Assembly: GCA_037389465.1 (NCBI GenBank)
Contig: JAZARR010000179.1
Coordinates: 5,800,501 to 5,864,500, forward strand
Direction: 5' to 3'
Origin: Baylisascaris procyonis
Taxonomy: Eukaryota; Nematoda; Chromadorea; Rhabditida; Ascarididae
Length of the DNA stretch: 64,000 nucleotides
Part shown: positions 21,888 through 33,088 of the stretch, in pieces
How positions within the stretch are numbered: the first letter of the stretch is position 1
Layout: every line of letters starts with the position of its first letter
The notes under the pieces: model-generated
What the model was told of the DNA's origin: nothing
Databases searched by the model: none
What the model saw: the letters and a program-made list of their open reading frames with translations, nothing else
Position numbers and translations under genes: made by a program

Positions 21888-22897
21888 GTACTCCATTATC
21901 GTATTCCCTTGCATAAAATATTTCTGCTGTTCAGAAGACATTTCGAAAAAAAAATGTTCTCTATATCATGGTTACTGTAAAAATACCGTACCTCAGCGAG
22001 CGGACGAGCCCACTGACCCGAAGGTAGAATGACATTGCGATGGTTATACCTCGCTCGTGTAGCAATTTTCAAGCATTAATATAAGAAGTGAGCACTGCGC
22101 AATTCATATGCAGTTTTCTTTGTTGCGCTAAATGAGGTGAGTATTATCGAGTTACGCAGACAACTGAGACTAAGTGCAATCATATCTGATGAATTCACAC
22201 TGGCACTCTGTATAGTGTTACCTCATGCACGAGCTTAACCGGCGCCAAAAATACACTACTGCGAGCTTCAGTCATGCGGCTCCAACGTTGATGAACAGGT
22301 AGAAATTACAGGCGAGCACATAAATCCTTAGGAGGAACAATTCTTTGTTCGAAACCGTGTTCAAGATCGTAGCCATGACATCCCCAATCGTTTGTTCCCC
22401 ATCGCTTTCGTTCGGAACAGTGGCGAAGGTCGCTAACTTTTCCTTCATTGGGCACAGCTCTGATGGCGCTGCTACCGAGATCTGATATTCGGAGCACTGT
22501 TTCCAGCATGGAGTCAATCGCGTGCCTAACATCAAAACCATCCCGTAACATCGTCATATGTTTATCACCAACGAAGCTTCCACATTTTTTGCATTGAATT
22601 CATATTAGTGGTTATGTGTTAATGCCAGTGATGTGGCAACGCAACTCCCCCAATCCCAGCTTAATTCTGAGTTACGTTGTATAAATGACGTTTACGTCAC
22701 TAGTCTGGCAGTAGCCGACAGTTAGCGTTGTCGACAATTCGCCCTCGCTGTCCTAGTCATGTTGGATGCAATGGGTGTATAAAGTGAGGCCGAGTGTAAG
22801 GTTGAGTTCAGCTGAACAATTGTTTACTGCAGGATGTGATCTAAGGAAATCAATTAAAGTTTTCATGGAAGAGAGCATTCTTACGCTTCTGCTGCAG

Positions 22898-23294
22898 GAA
22901 AACAGCACGAAACTCTCGACGTTCCGTACTGGTGTGATGGTTTCACTCGAAAGGTCCATTTTCCTTTCTCCGTACTCACTGCGCAGTGGACGAGGTTTTC
23001 GCCAGATCTGTGCGAGCTTGAGCATCTGTCTATTGTGTACTGTCATCCGCCAGGTTTATGCAAAAATAGGCTAATTTGCCGCCTGGTCGCGGAACTTCAT
23101 AAACTGAAATCCAATCGCCCAGCGGTTTCGGAACTGAAGCTTGGAGATGGGATGAGAGAAGGGAAAGAAAAAACTTTAAGTCGTTTATGATGCCTCTGAA
23201 AATTGAGTCATACAAACGAGTTATCTGTAGAAGAGTGGCTTTTGTATTCAGAGGGAACAAAACAGTGCGGAGTCAAGGAAAAACTCATCGTTGA
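22898..23294 (+). CDS. Two exons, copy A of the RRVA-containing protein
   Basis: Exon 22898..23053 (CTGCTGCAG acceptor) reads VPYWCDGFTRKVHFPFSV and PDLCELEHLSIVYCHPP to GTTTAT. A short intron (about 69 bases) follows. Segment 23123..23294 contains FGTEAWRWDERRERK and ESYKRVICRRVAFVFRGNK to TGA, but two frames compete at its start around an A-rich run, so it may be frameshifted. The VI-x-RRVA block resembles the exon at 26784..27004. Confidence 0.45.
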
Positions 23295-23547
23295 ATTTTC
23301 TCGACTCTCGTAGGGGTCTGTCAAAAAGCTAGCAGTTAATTTAGGCAGAGAGATGACACAGCAAAGTCATCGAAAATAAAAGAATTGGAGAGTGCTGATT
23401 CCATCGTACCTCGCCTGTGATTAAAGATACGAACAAAGAGTTTAAAGATGCTATCATCGGAACATGCATTTTGCAATTTCAGTTCTGATTTACTTTCGTT
23501 AAAAAAAAGTGCTTGGAGCCGTGATCCTAAGCGATTGCGCTTTCCAG

Positions 23548-24587
23548 GATTTCTGAGCCTTTGATGATGAACTTTGGGGACACTATATTCTCGGATCCAA
23601 TAACCACTGCGCCGAGTACGTTTAGTTCATCCTTTCTGAGAAGCAACAACTATTATTTCATAGCCAACCCAGGTGCAAATCCGGATAAGTGCAATCTCAA
23701 CTATAGGCGAAGGCAACTTACCAGGTACCGACAGGAGTATCCATTTGCGAGTTTTACCAAACAAAAAGTAAGCTGATTCAATGTTTCCTTGCTTATAGCG
23801 ATGCAAATAAAAACACCATACTATGAAAGAACTAACTGCGATTTGACGACAAGATATTAGCCATTGCACAACGATTGTAAGGTGATTTTACACTTTTGGG
23901 GCCATTATTGACGCCGTATGAGATTCTTCGAGTAATTCGGCCCAAAAAGTCGGGCAATATCCATTGAGCGTCCGTCATTCATCTGAGGAAAACGCAACCA
24001 GGCAGCGGAGGTTAGCAAAACGCAGAATCAAGAGCCGAATTCTAATCCGCGCTTGCTATTGATCAAAATTTTCTATTTCTGGACGTTTTTCTTATTCGAA
24101 TTTCTCAATTTTCCAAATTTCAGCCGGGGTGGTCCTTCACCTTGAAGCATATTCCTTTCCGTTTTATTTTTTTAAAGCATTGGAACACACAACGTTGTCC
24201 ACGGCACTACTTACCTTCCAGATTATCTCTTGCATATAATTACAAAGCCAAAAGCCATCAGTACAAATGAGTCAATCTCGAAAGATTCAGTCCACCATCT
24301 TGAGCTATTAATTCAATTGCCTGGCAAACACTTATTTTTGCTTTCACAACAAATTTACGAGAGCGATTTTCGGGCACACATTCGTTGAAAACAATGCATT
24401 TGACAGACTTGAAAACATATCCTGTTAGCCTGGCTGGAATTCTAGTGAAAGTGGTTATTTTCTCTTTGCAATATTCGCTTCAGTTGGCGATTCTCCCATC
24501 ATCAAATGTCCAAATTATCCCGATCTGTCGTTACCGAATAATAATTACGAGGTATTGCTCGGCGATGAGAATGGCAGAGTGCGTTGA
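23548..24587 (+). CDS. Multi-exon extracellular-type protein (partial)
   Basis: Exon 23548..23767 (TTTCCAG acceptor, GTAAGC donor, 73 codons) reads SEPLMMNFGDTIFSDPITT, NNYYFIANPGANPDKCNLN and RYRQEYPFASFTKQK. An exon from 24124 continues in phase (PGWSFTLKHIPF). After a T7 run another frame carries a long coding-like stretch to 24388 (IGTHNVVHGTTYLPDYLLHI, HHLELLIQLPGKHLFLLSQQ). A further exon from 24446 (ATTCTAG acceptor) reads SGYFLFAIFASVGDSPIIK and CPNYPDLSLPNN, with a possible GTATTG donor at 24552. The first exon is strong, the rest need a frame change. Family unknown. Confidence 0.5.
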
Positions 24588-25453
24588 ATGATGGTCGATG
24601 GTGGTGCTGGATGTCACAGGCCTTAACACTGACATAGCTATCTATTTAATGCACAATCTGGTTGTGCTATACGGATGCTCGATGCTTGACGCTTTATTGG
24701 CTATCATAATCGATGAGAAAATAAGGATGACGACTCTTGTTGTTGTAGTGAAAAAAAGAAGGATATTTCACATTGGGAAGGGAAAAATGCTGTAGGATAA
24801 CAGAAATGAAGGTTTCAGCCAATTGCTTGATTACTGCTGTTGTGATTTCCTATTGCCGAGTTCGTTCGCACATTGTTTCTGCGGACCAATCTGTTCTGAC
24901 CTACTCACGTTAATGTACTGATTCCTGGCTTAAGTCCATTCATATCAACAATTTTTAATCAGCATTGCAATAGATGCTGATCGTTTGAATATTGCAATTA
25001 ACTTCATTTTATAACGTTATTTCACATTATGATATATTTGTAAATTCTGCATTCTATTTGTTGAAATAAGTGAAAATTTCAGGCGCTGAAAGGTTTGGAT
25101 GTAAGTTCTTTTATAATTTTTGGATGGAGATCGAAGATTTTATTATCTGCTATGCGGTAATGTTCACGATTACTTCTCGGAATTACTACATTAAGCTTGT
25201 TGTACCATCCAGCATCAGTCCATGGTTCGCGTTGAAGGCGGTTTCTGTCTATTTCGTCAGATGGCTCGAAAATTTAGCATTCTCGTCATTACCGCTGGGA
25301 TTTTGCATCGCATTCAAATGAAATCTAGGTGGCATTTCTTCTAAATCCTGAAGTCGTAGACTTATCGTTGCGGTGTAATACTGTGGCACGTTAATTCATG
25401 AAGTCCTTTTCTACAAAGCATTCGAAATAAGGAAAAGAATGCGCGTACTCTAG

Positions 25454-25707
25454 TTTTGGCTTTTGAATCGACGGACATTACAAAAGGAGCTTTTGAGGGG
25501 CATAAGGATTTAAAAAAAAAGAATGAATATTTATTCGATATAACAGAAATAAAACTTTTGGTGACACATTGTGAAATATCCAGCAGATGTGAAAATATGC
25601 AGCTGAGTACAGTTGAAGGCTATCCAGCCATAGCACGAATGACGAAAGTATTTGCACATACAGTATTTTTGAGAACAGCGCTCCAAACACGAACAGCACT
25701 ACTGTAA
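25454..25707 (+). CDS. Exon-like ORF with two cysteines
   Basis: After an ACTCTAG acceptor the plus frame reads ESTDITKGAFEGHKDLKKK, YLFDITEIKLLVTHCEISSR and CENMQLSTVEGYPAIARM to TAA. An antisense ORF (25478..25750) starts with a signal-like MKCCWVLARMLFLSVTVVLF, so the strand is not certain. Confidence 0.3.
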
Positions 25708-25871
25708 CACTCAGAAAGAGCATACGAGCGAGAACCCAACAACACTTCACATCTCACATCTGAAAGCACCATGAATAAGGACAGACAGTGATCATGCGCC
25801 CAAATCCATAAGTCGAGATTTTTAAACGGCAAACACAATCAGGGCATCATATCCACTTAGGTCACCTCCAG

Positions 25872-26090
25872 CAAAAGTCCACAAGTTTTGAGCTCGAGAA
25901 AATTGGTTTCGAAAATTCGACTGGACGAGGAGGCACAATCGAAATTGCCTCAGAACACATCATTGCGTGTGAGAAGTACAGAGTATGTAAAAAGTATAGG
26001 ACATCATTCAGACCAACCTTAACTTTTATTGAGGAAGCAAAGCAGTGCCATAGAAGGGAGGAACTGGCTTTCACAAAAGCACTGTCATAG
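25872..26090 (+). CDS. Terminal exon with C-H-R motif, copy B
   Basis: ACCTCCAG acceptor to TAG, 73 codons, phase 0. It reads STSFELEKIGFENSTGRGG, SEHIIACEKYRVCKKYR and TLTFIEEAKQCHRREELAF. The IEE-x3-CHR block and its position at the end of a protein match 20045..20316, suggesting duplicated genes. It contains one sequon (NST). Confidence 0.45.
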   Translation, partial: QKSTSFELEKIGFENSTGRGGTIEIASEHIIACEKYRVCKKYRTSFRPTLTFIEEAKQCHRREELAFTKALS

Positions 26091-26783
26091 AGGAACTCAG
26101 GAGACAAAACCAGAATGGTGAAAGCGCCTCGAGAACTATGTTTGTTGTGAATTGGATTTCAAGAGACGCCATGCATTTCTGAGGTGTTTAATGCCCATAT
26201 AGTGCTAGCTGAACGGTCCATTTCAAAATACTTTATATGGAATTGGGATGAAATCACATTCGACATGTGTATCCCAATCAGATATCTCGTAAAACACATA
26301 GCCTCATGCAAAGCATTATTTTCTTTTTAAATTATTCGAGTGTGAGATACAGAGCTTGAAAATAGTGTTGATGGCATAAAAGTTTCGGTATGTTTCAGTT
26401 TCTGATTAACAGGATCTCTTAGAGCATGTCTCTGAAGATATGTTGTCTATATTCCGTGTGCGGCTTTCCATGTTCATATTTCTCTGTCAGTGGAATAATC
26501 GACTGAGGTAGCCAGCCGATTTCAGCAGTGGCTCATCTGTGCCCTCACACTCGTGTTTATCTGTGCTGCAGAGATAGCAGTGGTCTGCTCACCTGTGGAT
26601 GGCTGATTGGTTATGTGCGCTTTCTGCCTTTTTACACTCTCTTCTGCTTTGAAGTTGGTCGATGGCCCAGCAAAAACAGGTTCTTAGCATCCTGCCTTGT
26701 CGTCTCGCTAAAGCATAGTCCATGAATATAATTCCATTCAATCAACAATTCTGACGACTCTATACGGTTAACTTTTTTGATAG

Positions 26784-27685
26784 AAACGAGACTGCGAGAA
26801 TTATAAGCTACGTGCGGCTCTGGAGAACTACGCTGATGGTGAAGTAATTGGTCGCCGAGTAGCTTATTTTGTTTTCGACAACGGAAAAGGGAAGAATGTG
26901 GTGGGAAAGATTTCTTCTCACCGTGCGAAATTTGCGTTTGAAAATGAGGAAAAGATCCGCACCCGAGAGGCAATGGCTATCAATGGTCGTCTATTCACAT
27001 ACAAGTAAGTGATTTTTTCTGATTCTATTTTGTATAAATGCTGATCAGATCATTTCAATCACCTCAGCGATAAAAACAAAAATAGCGACACCCCTTTGCT
27101 GGAATAAGAGATCATCAAACTCAAACATACTGGAAAATATGACTCATGAAAAGCATATCTGAAAAAAAGGGAAGTCTGCTCATTAAGAGTAATTTAGTCT
27201 GCAGATTAAACAGATGAAAAATTTAGGTGTAGCGCCTTTTATTCACAACAGTTTAACTTTTTTGAAGAACCTCGTTGCCAACAATATCGTTCTGCGAAGA
27301 GTTTTGATGTCTCAAAGTGTTTGCATGCAACGTGATTACTGATTTTCCACAAATTTTCTACCAGATTTTGTGAGTCGCCACGAGGCATTCCTAAAGGAGA
27401 TGAGAAAACTAAGGGTGCTGTACTGATTTCAAGCTCTGAGTGCTGCTGCTTTGTGTTGGTTGTGAGTTCCATCGAAATTTCACACGTGAAGAAGTGTCTG
27501 CGCATGGAAACTGATAAATGATGATACGATATTTTTAGGGAAAAGGGCAAATCATACATGAAGAATATCGTAACTCAAGAAATGTAAGTTTCGCTCTATA
27601 TTAATTAATTAGTTCCAATATGGGTTCACTGAAGGGCAATCAGTTCAACACTTTTTCTAGGTGCACGTTGTCATCCGCCATTTAA
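26784..27685 (+). CDS. Three phase-matched exons, copy B of the RRVA-containing protein
   Basis: Exon 26784..27004 (TTGATAG acceptor, GTAAGT donor, phase 0 to 2): RDCENYKLRAALENYADGE, VIGRRVAYFVFDNGKGKN, then a basic/acidic run. Exon 27539..27583 (TTTTTAG acceptor, GTAAGT donor): EKGKSYMKNIVTQEM. Exon 27661..27685 completes Met and ends CTLSSAI and TAA. All junctions keep frame, making this one of the best multi-exon models in the first half. Its 5' end is missing. The protein appears intracellular or a globular extracellular domain. Family unknown. Confidence 0.6.
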
Positions 27686-27777
27686 AAGGAAGTCAATTTG
27701 CTAGTACTCGACTCATTGACTGGTTTGATAAAAATTTTCATTCATAAGAATGGGCTCCATAAGAAAGTAAAGATACC

Positions 27778-28081
27778 TCGAGATCCATAAGATCTTCCAT
27801 AAGAACTGATCGTAGCTGTGATTCACGACAAGATTTTGATTCCCCGCTATTGAGTAGCTAAATGGGCATAGGTTCTTGGTGGGCGCACTCGTGTTGCCAT
27901 ATACGGCATGGAGATAGCTCTTTGAAGGCCCTTTGACGACAAGTACGAAATACATACCGTCGTTATCGTCAGAAGAGGAGAAGAAGGACATGGTGAAGGA
28001 TGGTCCCTGGGCAGCAGCTAAGGATGCAAGAGAGTTGTAAGATGCAGATATTCCCCCCAACCACTTTGGTTGCCAAGGCAC
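27778..28081 (-). CDS. Minus-strand ORF/exon, uncharacterised
   Basis: ATG at 28081 opens MPWQPKWLGGISASYNSLAS, a small-residue and Ser-rich stretch (TMSFFSSSDDNDGMYFVLVV) and NTSAPTKNLCPFSYS. A GTATCT donor lies at 27777. A plus frame across part of it also looks fairly coding, so strand is uncertain. Confidence 0.28.
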
Positions 28082-28492
28082 ATGAGTGATTAATTACAAT
28101 CTCATGGCCCCGGGACAATTAGACCTTAAGATTGTGTTTCTCCATCATCATCGAAAAAGTGGTCGCAAGGAATGAAAGTGGGGAAAAAGAAAGACACTTC
28201 GATATTGACATTTTTCACTTCGTGAGCACTCGACAGAGACTTATGCCCCATAAGTACAAGACATTTCGAAGGCAGGGACGCTGTGTGCCAGCATCCCTGC
28301 CATCACTTGAAAAAAGACAGCGTGGTCTCATTCGTTTCTTGCTTTCCGCGTTTGCGATCTCAGGTACCGTGATGAAGAGACGCCTCATCTTAGCATTTAT
28401 ACGCGCTGACCAACAGCAGAATTCGCACTGATGAAATTTGACGGTCAAGAATTACGACTATTTAAAATTTTCGAAGATTTAAACCAAACTAG

Positions 28493-28687
28493 TGCTGGGA
28501 AAAGTTGTCGGCAAATGGAGAGGGCAGAATATGCTGCAGCGCAAGGTTCATGGTGAAGCTTTCATCCTAACAGCTCTACTGTTGGTGATGTTTAAATTGA
28601 GCTTTTCAGCACGTTTCTGGGAGATGAGGACGTTCGCTTTGTTGCGCCCTACAGAGGAATATTTAGCAGACACCCTGGAATCGGCCA
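28493..28687 (+). CDS. Two phase-linked short exons, Cys-rich secreted-type protein
   Basis: Exon 28493..28545 (AACTAG acceptor, GTTCAT donor) reads CWEKLSANGEGRICCSA. A 64-base intron ends TTTTCAG. Exon 28610..28687 continues in phase with TFLGDEDVRFVAPYRGIFSR and a GTGAGT donor. A later plus segment, 29038..29157, ends EFTNCYIDPQTKMCSVF and TAG and might be its C-terminus. The cysteine spacing suggests a small disulphide domain but no family is clear. Confidence 0.5.
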
Positions 28688-29037
28688 GTGAGTTCGTCAA
28701 ATATTCTGAATGAGTTTATTCAACTGTATCTCAAAAACTTCCTTCTTTACCCATCCAATCGCTGATAAATCGTTTTTATTTCTTGAAAAATGTAGCAATA
28801 TATGTATTCATACTCCGCATTCACAAAAGAGTTCGCACAACTTTTTGATGAGTTTGCAGCCTCTGCTCATCAGTTCCCATTCGCAATATTAACATCCATG
28901 AATTTCACCTTGCCTAAAAGATTTTTCGTCCTTTATGATGCGATCAGACCCGCGCACCAGGAACTGCGCTGTCTGTGAATGCAGCAACAAGAAAGGACTG
29001 TCGAGCTCATAGAAAACACGATCTGCCACTAGTGAGC

Positions 29038-29157
29038 AGGCCATGGAAATCATTTATTCATCGTAGGGGACGAGGCGTAGGAGACGAGGCGTCAGTGGCG
29101 ACAGAGTTCACCAATTGTTATATTGATCCCCAAACGAAAATGTGCTCCGTTTTTTAG
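29038..29157 (+). CDS. Possible terminal exon (C-x10-C end)
   Basis: Plus frame with FIHRRGRGVGDEASVATEF, NCYIDPQTKMCSVF and TAG. It contains a short tandem duplication at nucleotide level (GGACGAGGCGTAGG-type). The acceptor is weak (GTGAGCAG). It may complete the gene starting at 28493. Confidence 0.3.
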   Translation, partial: RPWKSFIHRRGRGVGDEASVATEFTNCYIDPQTKMCSVF

Positions 29158-29355
29158 GGCATTTTTGTGAGCACATTCACTTTCGCAGATAGTATTGTTC
29201 CATGCTGAATCGTGCTCTCAGAAACGACCAGATTTATCCTTCAACCGACACAAAATTCAGCCAGGAGCATAACATCTAAGTGAAAGAGATGTATTTAGTC
29301 ACTGATTCCGTGACTTAAAGAAAAACCATATAGACTAACCATTGAAAATCTTTGA

Positions 29356-29575
29356 AAACCTCAAAAACTTAGGCAGCGTCGTCCAGAAATAGGAGTTTCC
29401 TTATGGCTTAGACTGTTTTTCGAGTCGGATCCACGAATCATTTGGGGTTCACTGAAGCAGCACATGTCCACCTTCCCGAACCATGAAAACAAAGAGCTTA
29501 TCATTACTGAGTATCGAATTTATTACAAAAAAGCGACGATCAGAAGTTTGCTGAAGGATAAAGAAGTTTGCTGAA
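29356..29575 (+). CDS. Open exon-like frame, 73 codons
   Basis: The plus frame is open from a stop at about 29353 and reads RRPEIGVSLWLRLFFESDPR, IIWGSLKQHMSTFPNHENKE and YRIYYKKATIRSLLKDKEVC to TGA. Composition is protein-like and differs from the flanking intergenic sequence. No clear acceptor. Confidence 0.3.
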
Positions 29576-30037
29576 GAAGCGGTAAAATGAAATGATGTGC
29601 CCGAATAATGACCACACGAACTACCAGTAATGACCACCACACAAGTGATGTGGTCATTAATTGCAGTTTTCTAGAAGAATCGCTTGTTTTATGGCCTTCG
29701 CTATGCAGATTGAAAGCCGATCGGTTGAGGAAAGCATTTCTTTTTTAAACATTTAAGTGTGTATTGATAGACACCTGCCATCGATGGACAAATTAAGACC
29801 TAAGTAGAAGTGTCCAATGGTTCCGGAACAGGCTACTCAATATATAAGAAAGCGCCAATATATATATATGCACACTTACGAATTCGAAATAATAGACTGC
29901 CTGGATGCGCAGCACCTGAAGTTTGAAAAGATTGAGAGTCGCTAGTTTAGGAAAAGCTATGAGGACATGGTCATTCATGATTCAGGCCCACTTGCTATAC
30001 TGTGTTAGTCAACTTGTGTGTTTAATATCGTTTCCAG

Positions 30038-30611
30038 ACCAAATGGTTTCTCATCAGAAAAACTAAGCGAAAATTTTTCTTCTGTGGTTTCTCGGATGCA
30101 TCTTATCACGTCATATTATACGAAGATAGTTTCTCATTGATGGAACAGGCATGCGGAGACTCGACGAAGAATCATGCAATGAGTGTTTTTCAGAAAATCG
30201 GCTGCAGATATGGATGTGGATGAAAAGCCTGTTTTCGATGAAAATTCAACTATGCTCAAGATTGCGCCTTATGTTCCAATTGAAGGTGAATCATTCAACG
30301 AAATATTTTGCAATCTTCCTCGAAACACATTCCTTGACAACAACTTTAAGTAGTCTTTAACGGCTGTCGTAATGTAAGACATTGGCACTGCGCCTAATAA
30401 GTGTCTTGTTTTAGTGCAAAAACGCATGAATTTAGTTATTGGAGGTGATTGCGGATTGTCTGTAAATTGCAAACTATATAAAATCAATATGCATTTGATT
30501 GTACAGAGGAACACAGATCGACGTACATTTTTAAATAGATCTTGTTTCGTAACAATATCGTTATTGGAATCCGATAGTAGATTGCTTGGAACTCAGAAAT
30601 CAACACAATAA
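30038..30611 (+). CDS. Exons of an unrecognised gene
   Basis: Exon from 30038 (TTTCCAG acceptor) reads TKWFLIRKTKRKFFFCGFSD and YHVILYEDSFSLMEQACGD. Exon 30194..30285 (TTTTTCAG acceptor, GTGAAT donor, phase 2 to 1) reads SAADMDVDEKPVFDENSTM and LKIAPYVPIE. Exon 30415..30611 joins in phase (TTTTAG acceptor) with QKRMNLVIGGDCGLSVNCK and more, then TAA. The first segment reads directly into the second only with a one-base shift, so either an unseen intron or a frameshift lies near 30190. Product unknown. Confidence 0.45.
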
Positions 30612-31172
30612 TGAAAGATCGTCTGCATATAGCTATCCAGCTGTTGAATGTTTACTTTCGTCTCATTTGGTAACGTACTTGTAGTAAGGGGACAAAAAGG
30701 CGTATGTTGTGACCAAGAAGTGCCTATTATCGAGTTTTGCACTTCTGTTCTCCAACATTCGTTGCATCAACCACGAAATATGTAGCTCTCTGGCTTCTGT
30801 ACCGGATAACCTCGGACGCTCTTCGAGTCACCATCACCAAAGTCGCATTCTTTGTCTTCCATCATCCACCAAGTTTTTGGATTACCCGCTACAGTGGCTG
30901 ACGTGGGCTCATAAAATTTTGAGATATAAAAGCTAAGGACATGTTCTGCTCTGAACAATGCTACGTGGGAAGATTACAGCAACAGCAAAGCCTCTAAAGA
31001 TAGCATCCAAAATTTAGCAAAGATTCTCAGAGTCTTTGGAAGCCATGAAAGATTAGCGAGAAATAACTCATTTTTGGTCGGATTTCCTATCATTAGTATT
31101 CTATGCTACTGCATACAGTGTTATTATACCATAAAGTCAAAAAAGCTGCAATTTACAAGATTTTCTTTATAG

Positions 31173-31602
31173 AAAACTGCGGATTGTAATTTCCTTAACC
31201 ACAAGTAGTAGGATCGGACTGCTGGCCAACGAATTACCCGCGCGTCTGAATAGCCATCACAATTTTGACAATCCGATGAAAATCCAAATTTTTATGAATT
31301 TAAGCTATGGTGGGCGAATGGGGCAACAAAACTGCAGCATACTTATCATTGATCAAACTATATCGGCAAAACTTGTGCTAATCGATGCATTAAAAAGTGT
31401 TATTTCAGCATATCGAGAAGCTGAATTAATTGGAATGATTCAGATAATAGACGAATGCCCAACATTCTGGAAAAGGTTGTCGCTGATCGATTTTATTTGT
31501 AAACTTTTTGAATCCGTGATAAAAATAATTAAAATGAGGCATGCGAACGGCGTTTTCGTTGAACCCGGTTTGGAAAATAAGCGAGAATGGTCGACCCAAT
31601 AA
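31173..31602 (+). CDS. 143-codon terminal exon, uncharacterised
   Basis: A long plus frame from a TTTATAG acceptor to TAA. It reads LRIVISLTTSSRIGLLANEL, PARLNSHHNFDNP, then IQIFMNLSYGGRMGQQNCSI and a helical C-terminal half (LVLIDALKSVISAYREAEL, LSLIDFICKLFESVIKIIK). The order L-R-I...LP-x2-L...NLSYGGR weakly recalls cis-prenyltransferases, but the expected Glu-Ile after YGGR and the RTSGE/RTGGE block are absent, so I do not assign it. May be the last exon of the gene at 30038. Confidence 0.45.
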
Positions 31603-32005
31603 ATCCCCGATCTAGGGGACTTTTTTGAAAACCTTTATAGTCAAGCGCCTGCTAATGCGTTACAGTTAAGGTTCTTTGCTTTATTGTCAAGCATATATTG
31701 GGAAATTTGTAAAAACAATCGTTCCCTTTGGAACAAAGAAAATCATCTGAGAGAATCAATATGAGTGTAGCCAAATTCATCATTATGCATATCACACAGA
31801 AATGTTTCTTAATGCTGAAATCTCGAAGCGCGTCAGTGTTCACATTGAATGAGGTTCTCCGACATACACGCTTTTCCTCTGTTCACATTTTTTTAAGGCA
31901 ATGCTCTAGAAAATCTCAATAACTGTTCATGTTATTGTCATTCGTAATGTTCGGCAGCGAAATGCGCCTAAAGCAATACGTTGTTAAACTTTCGAAACCA
32001 CCAGT

Positions 32006-33088
32006 ATGCATTTCAGACGATTTGGTTTGGCATTAATATTGAAATTACTCCTTGTCGACCTTCTTCTAACAATTCTGCTGCTTACTCTTATTCTCGTTCA
32101 TCGTATGCATATTATCCCTAAGCGTCGACGCTACAAAATCAGACGAGGTATTGCGAAAGCAGCAAGAAGACGTAAATTGAGACAACGAGCAAAAGAACGC
32201 CTCGCTAGTTCGTCGTATTCAAATATCTTTTTGCCTTATTGTTTAGTCATTGTAGCGATAAAGTAGCTGAGCAAGGAAGAATGCTGATCAGCCAAGCCAG
32301 AATACTAAATAAGTCAGGAAACTTGTTGCGTTGAAAAGATGCGCCGATGACAAATGTATACATGGTGTACGAAAAATAGATTTTGATCATAGAATTTGAA
32401 ACGTAACAAGAGGAAATTGTTCTCATTGATTTTTTTTCTATCCTTTCAAATATTTCATCTGTTCTCCTGACCTCTTTGTACGCGTTTTCCAACATTTCGA
32501 TGGTGTTTTGCGATCAATTTCCAATTACGTTTCATTGCAGCCAGCTATACAGGCTGCGATGAAATAACCTTCCTCAAGAAACGAAGCAAAAAGCAGTGGC
32601 CGCTTAAAAGAACAAAAAAATAAATCTGAACTTTTATCATAAATAACGGTGCAGGGAGTGGGCATGTTTCGAAATTCTCCTGGATGAAAATCGTTCAGCG
32701 TTAGCATGAGGTTATGACTGCATCTTGCCATCCTTCTTTTCTAATTTCATTTGCATGAATGTCTCCAATTTGCAAATTACCTATCCACTAACGTTACCTA
32801 TCGATTACCTATCGACGTGTTGTTGGCTGTTATTATGGACTACAGCGGATGTTATTTATTTATTTTTATTTTTTTTCAGGGCTTGCACATCCAACCGAAG
32901 AGAGTAGCTCAGAGGGCGCAGAGGAACTTGTTACAGCAGCAGCTGGTAGAGGTGACGTCACGGATAAGGAATCGCATGATTCTGAGAAAGGTCGTGCCGC
33001 AGGAGGTGGAGGTGAACCCTTCGAAGCAGCGGATGGTAGAGGCCAGACAGCTGATAACGATGCTAACGGACATATGAAAAATGACTGA
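32006..33088 (+). CDS. Single-pass membrane protein with basic then acidic tail (2 exons)
   Basis: ATG at 32006 opens an N-terminal anchor (residues 8-32, very Leu-rich: LKLLLVDLLLTILLLTLILV), followed by an Arg/Lys-rich stretch (PKRRRYKIRRG, KAARRRKLRQRAKER). Exon 2 (32880..33088, TTTTTTTCAG acceptor, phase 1) reads LAHPTEESSSEGAEELVTAA, DKESHDSEKGRAAGGGGE and ADGRGQTADNDANGHMKND, then TGA. It is strongly acidic and Gly/Ala-rich. The likely donor is at 32208 (phase 1, weak GTTCGT). No conserved domain. Probably a type II or signal-anchored protein with a disordered tail. Confidence 0.5.

Noticed and set aside
22272..22557. Two overlapping minus ORFs in a GC-richer patch
   Set aside because: Both frames look only partly protein-like. 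No reverse-transcriptase, transposase or other motif was found.
28215..28448. Minus ORF opposite a plus ORF at 28132..28431
   Set aside because: Both strands are open, neither shows convincing splice sites or a domain.
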